From Pyrus communis (lineage: Eukaryota > Streptophyta > Magnoliopsida > Rosales > Rosaceae), in contig NC_084819.1 in assembly GCF_963583255.1 (NCBI RefSeq), forward strand, positions 10,062,001-10,126,000: a stretch of DNA of 64,000 nt, given 5' to 3'. Within the stretch, counting starts at the first letter, position 1. The number at the start of each line of letters is the position of its first letter. A program made the position numbers and the translations under genes. This document shows, piece by piece, positions 36,055-45,969 of the stretch. The notes under the pieces are model-generated. The model saw only the letters and a list, made by a program, of their open reading frames with translations, made no database searches and had not been told where the DNA came from.

Positions 36055-39000
36055 TCAAAGAACATCATTCCCACGGTTTCTAGCTTTCTTTACACTTTAG
36101 CAAACACTTAACCATAGTTACCACTTACTAGATCACATTTAATCAATTAAAACAACATTTTGAATGTAGTAACATGCCTTAGAGAATTCCCTCAATTCCT
36201 CACTAGAATGCTCTCTATTTGCACACAGATTTTCTAACTACGCACCCTACACTAAGTATATGTGAGAAGATTGATTTAAACATGAAGACTAACACTCACA
36301 TATGTTATATCAAAGAAAGCATTTTCTGGATTTACGACAATGACATGTATATGATTTCATGAATGGAATGCTACTACTTAGAACGAGAACCAGTGATTCC
36401 ATATGCTCATACGAAATTCAAACTCCACATATTGAACACATAACATTAAGATAGAAGTTGAGGGTTGTAACGAGGCTAAGGGTATTGGTTAACAAAGAAA
36501 GGTAAAGAAAAACAAAGGTTTCTTAAAGCAATAGGAAGCAAAGTAATGAAATTGACACTTAAACTCACTTTTGATGGTAGAAATTAACTTTTAAACACAA
36601 GGGAAGATTCATGCAACATTTAGGGTCAAATTCAAACTTTTGGATCCTTTCTTTAACAACCAACACTTGTGAGTTCATTCTCACTTATTTTTCAACTCTT
36701 TTTCTTTCTTTTTACAACTTTTCTCTTTTCTTTTTATTTTTCCACGAATTTTTTCTTTTATTTTCTTCTTTGCCGTGCCCTATTACCTTCCCCCACACTT
36801 GTTTTCTGCAATATGTTGATCAAAAGGAGTTCATTCTAAGTCGTGCTTCACTATCCTTTAAGAACAAGGGTATGGGAAGTCCTAATCTATGCTAGGTAAG
36901 GATAATGTGGCTAACAAAGAAAATAGGCTTGAAAAGGCTCGAAAGGGTTAATCCAACAATACATATGAAAAGGGATAGGCTTTTTGGCTTTGGTTTAACT
37001 AAACAACTTCATCTTATTGTATGTTATGCAATCAATATCATGCTTTGAATGAAATGGGCATGAGTTCTAGTATTTGGAACTATAATGATGAAATGCATTC
37101 TAAGTAGCAACCAAGCAAAGAATGATGAGATCATGCAACGACTTTAGAAAACAAGAAATCACAGATTATACTCTCCAAACAACGTTTTAGGCTCAAGTCT
37201 CTCAGGGATGTAGCTTTAGTTTGAGTTCCTTCCTTCAAGCATGTTACAAAAACTGATTTTCTCTTTGTGAATACATGTGAATTCGTAAACTATAACTATA
37301 ACCAAGCATAAACCAAAGCATAAATCAAACTTCCATCCATGTTTACAAAATTCTTTAATAGTTATGCAATTAAAAACCAAATCCTCATCATTGTGTTGGA
37401 AGGTATCCCAAGACACAAACAAACCCACAAAAACAACTTTAAAACAACTCTTTTTGGGTTTTTCGAAACTATTTTGCAATCTTTTTGTAAATTTTCGGAT
37501 TTTCTGAATCAAACACATGAAAACACTTCAAAACACACTAAAAACACTTAAAAACAGTGAGAAACAACATTAGAAGTGATAGGTGATAAAATCCCACGAA
37601 AATCATGCAAAATCATGCAAAAACAACTTGTTTACACCCCCCCCCCCCCAACACTTAAATCAAACATTGCCCTCAATGTTTCAAACAAAGACTCACATTC
37701 AAACAAACAACATAAACTAACTAACATGACGAAATAAAAACAATAAAGAGAGAGAGAGAGTTAGCAACGCAAATCTGATTGTTTGGAATAAATTGTTGGA
37801 TTGCCTAAGTCCTCTCTAGTTGAATGCATGGGTTGCCTCCCAAGAAGCGCTTGCTTTAACGTCTTGCAGCCGGACGAACTCTCTTCTTAGCATCAATTGG
37901 AACCCACGGCATGGAATATATCTTTGAATGGAAGGTGATACTTGAAATGATTCGGTAATGGTTTAAATCCAAGATTGGGTGCCTGAATCATCAACAACCT
38001 GTTAGTATAAAACGAAATTGAAATTGGAGGAGGTGGCTTACCTATGTGCTCCAACAAGAACTCAAGGATAAACACATCTTCTTTGAACGTTTCAGGAACT
38101 TTGCCCTTGGACAGATTTGGTGTGAGGATTGTTCCTTGTCCTGTGTCATAAAATTCAACTTCTTTGGGGTTGTTTGTCTCAAGAACGTCCTCTTTGATGA
38201 ATTCTTGATATTCCCTACTTTGCACCTTTAGAAGGGCTTCCAAAATGTCTTTTTCACTTTCTTCTTCCTTGGAAATCATGAACCTGCAAGAAATAAGGAC
38301 ATTGGGTGGAATGGGGTTAGAAAGAATTAAATTTGGAACAACCTTACCTATGGTGGACGAATTGGGGTCTTGAGGTGGCTACGGCAAAGGTGTTTCCACC
38401 CTTGCCGTGGCTTTGTCCAACTCATCTTCCTCAAATTGCAATCTTTCATCTTCCTTGTGATTTGATTTTGATGGTTGAGGGTCCGTTCCAACCTCCTTGC
38501 CACTTCTTAACGTGATAGCATTGGTGGTTTCAAATCCTCCCTTCGGATTTACAATGGTTGAACTAGGGAGTTTGCCTTGGTCATGAAATTGCCCTACGAA
38601 CTCCGCTATCTGCCCAATTTGCTTTTCCAAGTGGTCCAACCTTTTGTCTTGATTTTGCATCACTTTGTTTTGATTCTCTTGCCCCTGAGACAAATTGGTG
38701 AGTAACTTAATAAGCATATCATTATACAAAGACGTACCTGAATTTGTTTGGGTAGATTGTGGTGGCTGCATAGGTGTTGTGTAAAACTCCGCATATGGTT
38801 GCCAATATTCTCCTTGTTGAGCCTCCTTGACTTGATTAAAAATTTGATTATAATCTATTGACGAACCTGAGTTTGGTTGGGCATATTGTATATGAGGTTG
38901 TGGTGGCTGCATAGGTCTTGAATAGAATTCCTCATATGGCTGCCAATATCCTTCTTGTTGAACATGTTGAGGTTCCCACCACATAGAGTTTGAATGATCA

Positions 39001-39257
39001 CTCCAATCTGAATTGCAAGTATTGGAAAACACGTCATTTCTTAATTAATTATGATCAAATGTACCAACTCTTTGGGACCTTTCCACGAGCTGTGACAAAA
39101 GAGAAGCATTATCAAGTGCCATGTTGTGCTTCTCTAGTACCTAAAATCAACAAACAAAACACAAATCAGAAACTAAAACTAAAATACATAACAGAAACAA
39201 AGGGAAGCAACGGGGGATTAGCAAAGTTGCTAATCCCCGGCAATAGCGCCAAAAATT
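36055..39257 (-). mobile_element. Internal region of an Athila/TR-GAG-like retrotransposon
   Basis: Read on the minus strand this follows the 5' LTR: a primer-binding-site-like TTGGCGCTATTGCCGGGGA at about 39233-39253, a gag-derived frame (39032-37893), then a long noncoding 3' region with a G-run (C11 on the plus strand at about 37638-37650) that may be the polypurine tract, and further stretches typical of Athila-type 3' regions (GTGTGGGGGAAGG near 36788). No pol is present and the expected downstream LTR is not found before the ABCG exon at about 36050, so the element is non-autonomous and truncated at its 3' end. The 36055 edge is approximate. Confidence 0.7.
37893..39032 (-). pseudogene. 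Truncated Athila-type gag
   Basis: The frame encodes a Gln/Pro-rich segment with two imperfect repeats (GYWQPYEEFYSRPMQPPQ and EYWQPYAEFYTTPMQPPQ), a coiled-coil-like LDHLEKQIGQIAEFVGQ, and the hallmark NAITLRSGKEV near residue 170, known from the Gag C-terminal part of Athila elements. It continues in the same frame after one TAG (38379-38381) to the stop at 37893 through an acidic region and KPLPNHFKYHLPF, a sequence normally close to the protease-RT border. The N-terminal Gag core is absent because only about 200 bp separate the frame from the primer binding site. Confidence 0.75.
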
Positions 39258-40527
39258 TGATGTGATATATAATAGCACTCAAATTAAACCCTCTTTTTGA
39301 CAATTGTAGTATAGATATAAGTAGGGATCGTTCTAGGCCGGGGATTAAGAGGGATTGCTAATCTAATGAAAACTGACTCAAAGATACAAAAATATGCTTA
39401 AAAACACTTAAACAAACTCAAAAGACTCTTAACTAAACTTATATGACTCAAAACAAACTTAAAAGACTCAAAACAACACAAAACAATCAAAAAGACTCAA
39501 ACTAGACTCTAGGACTCAATTTGGACGAAAATAGAATTGGTTTTGACTCAAAAGACTCAAAAACACATTTTAGGACATATTTGAAACAAGAAAGTAAAGG
39601 GGATTGGGTTTTGGACGAAATTAATGTAAAAACAAGTAACTAAAAGACTTAAATAGGATTTGCACGAATTTGGGGAAAACAATGGATGATTAGATAGCTA
39701 GAGGATTCTTTTCCACACATGACACATTTGAACACAAATTGATTTCCAGTTGCTTTTTCGATTAACCATGAACCTCAACACCCTAGATTAACCGTGACAT
39801 CACTAATTAACCCTCAGATTTTCCTTTAGTTATTGGATTGGATGACATCATACGACAACCTAAAGCATTCTTCAAAAGTTCCCTACATGACATCATAATA
39901 GAGATACAATCAAAGATCATTATGTTCTCTGAAAATCATAAGCATTGACAAAGCACTTGTAACAATGACATCATGATACTCATGCTAGGAATTTACTTAA
40001 CATGATTGTGAAAACAACCTTAACTACTTGTGAATATAATTCACAAGTTTGTAACGATTATGTGAAACTCCCTTATATTCTAGCCCCAAATTCATGCATG
40101 CAAACTAAGTGTGCACCCTTAATCAACAAACAAGAATAAGTTATCCATCAAACGGTTAAGTAAATTGCATTCACAATTTATGAAATCACAACTGGAATTA
40201 ATCAATTCATATTGCAAATATAATCATGGTTTCAAAGTCTCCCCTAGCTAAAACAAGATTAGTTCCTCATGTTTACAACAAAACAAAGAGAATATAAATT
40301 AAACATTGAAAACAAAGATTGAATACACCTAGAAACGCTCCAACAATCCAAGCTTGAATGGCCAAAACGTCCAAGGCTTCTCCTCTCTTCTTTCTCCTTC
40401 TTTGTTGCGGCACAAGGGTGTTTGAGTATGAATTATGGTGATGGATGGATAGGTTGGATGGTGGTAGAGGGTGGATGATGGCTGAATGAATGTAGAGAAT
40501 GAGAAATAATTTGTATGGATGTGTATG
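39258..40527 (-). mobile_element. Athila-like 5' LTR, inner (3') part
   Basis: On the plus strand it starts TGATGTGATATATAAT beside the primer binding site. The rest of this LTR lies at 55535-56252 because the 15-kb Tat element landed inside it. Together the parts give an LTR of about 1.99 kb. The related LTR at 2053-3246 covers the same region in the opposite orientation. Confidence 0.85.
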
Positions 40528-41648
40528 TGTTTGGGCCCAAAATACTATTGTTGGGCCGAGCAGCAGGATGTGCTCGGCCCAAGATGATGACAAATACTAT
40601 GGGCCGAATAATAAATCCTGGGCCAGATGGCAGGGTCGGCCAAATCCTATCCTAAGTAGTCCGGATGAATAGAAAAGGTCGAGGAAGTCCTGGTGCGACC
40701 AGGATTCTCGACCGGCAAAGAATGGAGTCTCGAAAAGAAGGAAAATTCAGAATCCCAGTGGGAGTAGGTTTGTTCGAGTTAGAGTCGAAATGGGACAAGG
40801 ACTCCCAATCCAAATCAGAATTGGTTTCAAGGAATGGGGTACTATAAATACAAGAAATCATGCAACAGAAAAGCCCTTCAAATTAGCATACAATTGCCCT
40901 GCGCAAAACCTCTCAAACACCTTGAGATTTTTCCCTTTCTTTTCCTGCCGACACACCTTCAGTTTGGACAAACAGCACTGTGGAAGCACCCGGTGAGCAC
41001 CTTCAGTTTGGACAAACAGCACTGCTGTCGTAGAATCAGCCGACCGAGAAGCACCTTCAGTTTGGATAAACAGCACTGCGTCGAGGTCGACCGGTTATCT
41101 ATCTAAGTCTCGGTCGAGAAGGGTTTTCGAACCTTTGTTGGCAGAGGTCACCTTACTAGCCTTCTCGACATAGTTAGGTGTTACGAATTGCATTACTCGG
41201 TATACTGGACGCCGAGTGGTTTTATGATTGGATACTTGCAAGTAAGTTTCAGGGTTCGGCATTCCGACGGCCGAACTACGTTCACCATCAAGACATACAT
41301 CACGTTTGAGTACCTGTGCCCATATAGTTTGGTCTCGATTCGACGTGCTTATACTCTTACGAATATAATCACAGTGACCGAATCGGGCTCCGACGATTTG
41401 TGAACTCCGCAGAATTAGTAGCCTTGTCTTCAGGCTGTAGAACCCAGAGACCGAGAGTGTTCCTTCCTCGGTCGCAATCGCAAGATAGAGAAGTCAACGA
41501 CGCGCTCAGAGCTACATCAACAAATTTTACTCCTCGGCCAAGCTCGGCCGACGAGTTGGCATGCCCCGCATTCGACCGAAGGACATAGTTAGCTTATTAG
41601 TTACTCGGCCTGCGCGCCACGTAGGTTTTGTAATTTTTAGAGTCAACA
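40528..41648 (+). mobile_element. 5' LTR of the Tat element
   Basis: An LTR of 1121 bp with promoter box ACTATAAATA (40841-40850). Downstream of it are three copies of CACCTTCAGTTTGGA.AAACAGC (about 40951-41080), which would lie in the R/U5 leader; the solo LTR at 3628-4806 has the same triplication. The last 359 bp differ from the 3' LTR at only about three sites. Confidence 0.95.
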
Positions 41649-41651
41649 TTT

Positions 41652-41669
41652 TGGTACGCCCAGTGGGAC
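41652..41669 (+). other. Primer binding site of the Tat element
   Basis: TGGTACGCCCAGTGGGAC starts three bases after the LTR end, the standard place and form (TGG start) for a tRNA 3'-end complement. I cannot name the tRNA with certainty. Confidence 0.6.
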
Positions 41670-41694
41670 ACATTATGCTAAACCTTCGGAGTTC

Positions 41695-43911
41695 ATGACC
41701 GTTGAAACACGGTCTACAAAGAAGAAAACAACCATGGGAAAGTCAACAACTGACTTACCAGTGCAAGGCCTTGGGCAGGATTTGCACCCTACAAAAAATC
41801 CGATCATTGTTGCGCCGCCCGAGGCCACAAGTGTAACACGTCCAGAAAATGAAATCTGCCTCGGCAGACAACCTCACAATTCAGCAGTCCCGAATCAAAC
41901 GGCGGGCATGTTTGTGGAAGGGATAATGGAATATTGTGACGACGATGGTGGGGAAGGCTCCGATCCACCAACTAGGACATTCCTTCGGAGACGACTGGAT
42001 GAACAATATCGTCAGGTCGAGCAGTCGATTGGTCAAAAGATGAATGATTTGCTAGAAGCAATACGAAGTAACAATGATACACATACCAGAATGCTTGAAC
42101 TATTGGTTAGTAAAGCCTTCGAAGATGGCCAGGTCGGCCCACCTCGGCCGCTTTCGACGAATGTGCCAATACCAGCCGAGAGAGGGTCCGTCCGGCCGCA
42201 ACCAATCACCTTAGAAAGAAGAGGTGGACCAGGAAATAGATCCGAGAGACCAAGCCAGGGAGAAGAAGCCGCTTCCGTGAACATGACCGAAGTCCAGAGA
42301 ATGATTGATTCGGCCCTGAAGAAAGGGCCGAAGTTTCCAAAATTCATCCATCCATACCCGGCTTATGTAGAAAGGTTTGAATACCCACGAGGATTTAAGA
42401 TCCCTGATTTCAGCTTCTTCGCCAGGGAATCGTCTTTATCCTCATTAGAACATGTGGCTCGATTCACAGCGCAATGTGGAGACGTCAATAGCGACTTCTA
42501 CAAATTACGGCTGTTTAACTTTTCACTGACAGGCTCAGCTTTCGCCTGGTACATTAATCTTCCACCCAACTCCGTGCAGAGTTGGGAAGAGTTAGTCGAA
42601 AAGTTCCATGAACAATTCTATCGGCCAGGGATGGAGATGTCCGTATCATCGTTGGCCAGGATGGCTCAAGCATCCGACGAATCTCCAATGGAATACCTAA
42701 CAAGGTTTAAGTTGGCCAGGAATTGGTGCCGAGTACCACTCCCCGAAGTGGAATTCGTCAGGATCGCCCTCAACGGATTAGACGTGGAGTACAAAAAGAA
42801 GTTCCTGGGGGCAAATATCCGAGATATGTACGAACTTGCTCAACACGTTGAACAATATGATTATCTGCTCCGAGAAGAAAAGATATCAAAGTCACCATCC
42901 CGGGGAACGTTGTATAAGAATCCCACGGTTAGCTATGCAGCGGCCGAAAGTGAAGACCCTCAGTATGCTAGTGTGGATGCGGCCGAGATAATAATAGACA
43001 AACCTTATGTCTGCAAGGCTTTGGCTCAAGTGAATTCCAAGGACACCAAAACCCGGTTGGTCGCCGAGGAAATGAGTAAGTCATCGAAAGTATACACTTT
43101 CAATATTACCAAAGCTGATGCAATCTTCGACCAATTATTGGCAGCAAAAATCATCAAGCTTCGGCCGGGACATACTATCCCCAAGGCCGATGAATTAAAA
43201 GGAAAGATATACTGCAAGTATCATAATTCTAATAAGCATGCAACCAATAATTGTGTTGTATTCTGGGACACAATTCAAAGTTGGATCGAGAAAGGGAAGT
43301 TGAAATTTCCGGAAAAGCAAATGGCAGTCGACGTCAATCCCTTCCCTTCAACAACAATTGGTATGGTGGATGCTCATCTTCCTAAAACCAAAGGTAAGGC
43401 CGAATACGTCCCGGTGCAGCATATCCGTCAACGGAATGGTCGAACAAGACTAAAGCTTGATTTATTTTCAAATGCACCACCAACGGAACAATCGGGGCCA
43501 TCCGCCGATGAGCCTATGACGAGGTCAAGTTCCGACGAAACTCATGGATCAAAGGTTCTATGTGACCATTGTAAAACACCAGTTGAACCTGGGAAGAAGA
43601 CATCTTCAACACCACCCACGGCCCCTACAACATCACCAAAGGGATTTGGTCCACGACGTCAAGTGTTTGATCGACTCGCCCACAAGTACGGCCGAAAGAC
43701 CAGACCTCGGTCAGGCGGCGTCTGGATTTCGACGCACCTTTCTACAATGAGGATTATTACTCGCGCAATACCAACAGTTCGGGCTCACCAGCCGATCGCA
43801 AAACTTTCAAACCACCCAGGACATCGGATCAACGCTGGTACAGTTACAATTCTCCGACTGGCTTATATACGGTGCTGTCCAAATCCCAAAAACGTCGTCG
43901 TCAACGGATAG
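41695..43911 (+). CDS. gag: Tat-type Gag polyprotein (frameshifted at its 3' end)
   Basis: Gag forms the virus-like particle of the retrotransposon. The 738-codon frame has a charged, disordered N-terminal region, then a retrotransposon-gag domain from about residue 235 (FKIPDFSFFARESS) through AFAWYINLPPNSVQSWEEL, FHEQFYRPGMEMS and PMEYLTRFKLARNW to about residue 400. A single CCHC-like zinc site is suggested by YCKYHNSNKHATNNC (about residues 504-518). The last 60 or so residues of the frame are unlikely to be authentic: from about 43715 the neighbouring frame, which leads into the protease ORF, reads family-like sequence (FDAPFYNEDYY), so a one-base indel has shifted Gag near 43715-43725. 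ATG 41695 is 47 bases after the LTR. Confidence 0.88.
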   Translation: MTVETRSTKKKTTMGKSTTDLPVQGLGQDLHPTKNPIIVAPPEATSVTRPENEICLGRQPHNSAVPNQTAGMFVEGIMEYCDDDGGEGSDPPTRTFLRRRLDEQYRQVEQSIGQKMNDLLEAIRSNNDTHTRMLELLVSKAFEDGQVGPPRPLSTNVPIPAERGSVRPQPITLERRGGPGNRSERPSQGEEAASVNMTEVQRMIDSALKKGPKFPKFIHPYPAYVERFEYPRGFKIPDFSFFARESSLSSLEHVARFTAQCGDVNSDFYKLRLFNFSLTGSAFAWYINLPPNSVQSWEELVEKFHEQFYRPGMEMSVSSLARMAQASDESPMEYLTRFKLARNWCRVPLPEVEFVRIALNGLDVEYKKKFLGANIRDMYELAQHVEQYDYLLREEKISKSPSRGTLYKNPTVSYAAAESEDPQYASVDAAEIIIDKPYVCKALAQVNSKDTKTRLVAEEMSKSSKVYTFNITKADAIFDQLLAAKIIKLRPGHTIPKADELKGKIYCKYHNSNKHATNNCVVFWDTIQSWIEKGKLKFPEKQMAVDVNPFPSTTIGMVDAHLPKTKGKAEYVPVQHIRQRNGRTRLKLDLFSNAPPTEQSGPSADEPMTRSSSDETHGSKVLCDHCKTPVEPGKKTSSTPPTAPTTSPKGFGPRRQVFDRLAHKYGRKTRPRSGGVWISTHLSTMRIITRAIPTVRAHQPIAKLSNHPGHRINAGTVTILRLAYIRCCPNPKNVVVNG

Positions 43912-45554
43912 ATTGCATGGCTCGGCGACGAGAAGCGCAGGCCAGCCCGGCCAACCAGTGGCAACCAAAAAAGGCCGTGGAAGACATTAGTGAACGGCCA
44001 ACCCCGACTATCATGACCGAGTTAGCCGAAGGGAAGAAAGTAGCAGTTGCCAGTTTCGAAACCACCATTGAGGAGTCTGAGAAACGTATCAAGATCCTTC
44101 TCCGGCCTGGGGAAACGAGAGCTCGTCTAGAGCACTTTAGACAAGAGGCCGAAAGGAAACTTTCTCTGTTACCACCGCGCGAGCCGTTTATCAAAATACG
44201 GCGCAACTTACACCCTCCATTCGTCGGTGAATCCCTGGAATACATGCGAGAATTTCATAAGAAATACTCCGTAAATGACTTGTACGGACTACCCAAGGCG
44301 TGTCAGGAAGCCCTCGACTTAGCTCTAACTTGCCCTGATGCCGAGCAAATTATCCAGAAAACTTCCGACCCAGCAATTAAAGCAAGGTTCCAACATATAC
44401 GGGAGGCTCGGGTCCTTGGTTTTGAGGTCGATCCTTATACAGATATCGACGCCGCCGAATTACCCTTTTTGCTCGAAGACCTTCAGCATTTGCGTTATCA
44501 TTTCGAAGTTTTCTCGGCTGTGTCGCTCTTCGGCCTCACGACCGATGAGGAAAAACGGATAGCACGGTTGGATACATATTTAGACACAAGGAACGCCCGT
44601 ATTGCCTATGAAGAACGAGCCCGTGTAACGAAGGACCAACGTAAGTCTTCGGCAGTCAACATAGTCGAGGAAAATAGCCCACCCACACTCGACTTAGTTC
44701 ACACGTCTCAGATACCGGTTCTTACCGAGGCACTCAAAAGTTTAATCGAGGATGTTCCGCCGACTGCTACCGTGGTTAGTTCTGCAGAAGACGACGACCA
44801 CGATCCAATGGGTCCCTCGATCCTCGAACATATGAAGATCAGTATGGTCCACGTCCTACCAGTTGAATTCCAGCCAAGTACCCACCAATCGAATTTCTTG
44901 GACGGGGACGTGGTTGTCGAGGAAGCAACACAAGTAGATCTCGTCGCAAATGACGACGATAGAGACAACCTTAAGGCGGCTTTGGCCGAACTGTTTCCCC
45001 GGTCCCCCTCGGTTAATCTCCAACACCTGAAGCCGTTGTACATTATGGCTCACATCGAAGGATTTCCCATTTCTAAGGTGTTTGTCGACTGTGGAGCCAC
45101 AGTCAACATTATGCCAATATCCGTCATGAAGGCTTTACGCCGTTCTGATAATGAACTCATTCCGTCAGGGATCACTATGAGCAGCTTCGTTGGTGACAAA
45201 TCTCAGACCAAAGGAGTGCTCCCGTTGGAAGTGAGCATTGCCGGGCGTCAACACATGACGACATTCTTTATAATTGATTCCAAGACCGACTATAACGCAT
45301 TACTTGGCCGCGACTGGATCCACCAAACCAGTTGCATTCCTTCATCACTATACCAAGTCCTCATCTTTTGGGATGGCAAATCGGTCGTAGTCCACCCAGC
45401 CGATAACCAACCATTTGAAACCAACATGATTCAGGCTCGCTATTATGATGATCACGTCGGCTACATCACCCTCCAAGGCCTTAACGAGGATAGGCGGCCG
45501 ACGAGAATTTCGGTACAAAAAGTGATTGAGGTCGGCCCCGAGACTGTCCACTAG
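43872..45554 (+). CDS. pro: Tat-type aspartic protease region
   Basis: This 560-codon frame overlaps the end of the gag frame. Its first 370 residues are a Tat linker (LAEGKKVAVASF, KARFQHIREARVLGF); the C-terminal part is a retropepsin with the active-site motif FVDCGATVNIM (Cys in place of the Ser or Thr of DSG/DTG, seen in many Tat proteases), a hydrophobic middle and the closing ALLGRDWIH. It cleaves the polyprotein. It stops at TAG (45552-45554) and the RT region resumes in another frame, so Pro and RT are uncoupled in this copy. Confidence 0.85.
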   Translation: MLSKSQKRRRQRIDCMARRREAQASPANQWQPKKAVEDISERPTPTIMTELAEGKKVAVASFETTIEESEKRIKILLRPGETRARLEHFRQEAERKLSLLPPREPFIKIRRNLHPPFVGESLEYMREFHKKYSVNDLYGLPKACQEALDLALTCPDAEQIIQKTSDPAIKARFQHIREARVLGFEVDPYTDIDAAELPFLLEDLQHLRYHFEVFSAVSLFGLTTDEEKRIARLDTYLDTRNARIAYEERARVTKDQRKSSAVNIVEENSPPTLDLVHTSQIPVLTEALKSLIEDVPPTATVVSSAEDDDHDPMGPSILEHMKISMVHVLPVEFQPSTHQSNFLDGDVVVEEATQVDLVANDDDRDNLKAALAELFPRSPSVNLQHLKPLYIMAHIEGFPISKVFVDCGATVNIMPISVMKALRRSDNELIPSGITMSSFVGDKSQTKGVLPLEVSIAGRQHMTTFFIIDSKTDYNALLGRDWIHQTSCIPSSLYQVLIFWDGKSVVVHPADNQPFETNMIQARYYDDHVGYITLQGLNEDRRPTRISVQKVIEVGPETVH

Positions 45555-45591
45555 GATTCGACGAGACTTGGCTTGGCAGACTTAGTCATCA

Positions 45592-45969
45592 ATGCCGATG
45601 ATTGAGCACACCACGCAAGAACGGCATCAGGCCGCGGTTTCATCTACAATGGAACGTCTGCTGGCCCATTGGTACGCCATTACCAAGCAACCACATTCTG
45701 GCATCAATTTAATCGAATTTCTGGCCGAAGCAGATAACGGCCCCGCCCTATCTTTCGATAAAGTTCAGGCTGCGCCGGCCGAACTCGAAGACCATCGGCC
45801 TCAAGTCAAGGACCCATTAGAAGAAGTTAACGTAGGCACGGCCGATGATCCTCGAACATTGTTTATTAGTGCGTTACTCCCACCGTCCATGAAGGTCGAG
45901 CTCCGTAAGTTACTCCACGAATTTAAAGATTGCTTCGCGTGGAGCTATCATGAAATGTCGGGATTTACT
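45592..45969 (+). pseudogene. pol: Pol N-terminal fragment, upstream of the nested LTR
   Basis: The frame encodes the linker between protease and RT and ends FKDCFAWSYHEMSG, the conserved start of gypsy RTs, directly before the inserted LTR. The frame closes on a stop made by the first bases of the insertion (45970-45972). Length arithmetic (2704 bp, remainder 1) puts it in frame with the RT at 48674 on the far side of the insertion. Confidence 0.85.

Noticed and set aside
40541..40560. TGTTGGGCCGAG at 40549 as the start of the Tat 5' LTR
   Set aside because: That start gives no matching duplication; the start at 40528 gives perfect GTATG flanks and matches the start of the solo LTR at 3628.
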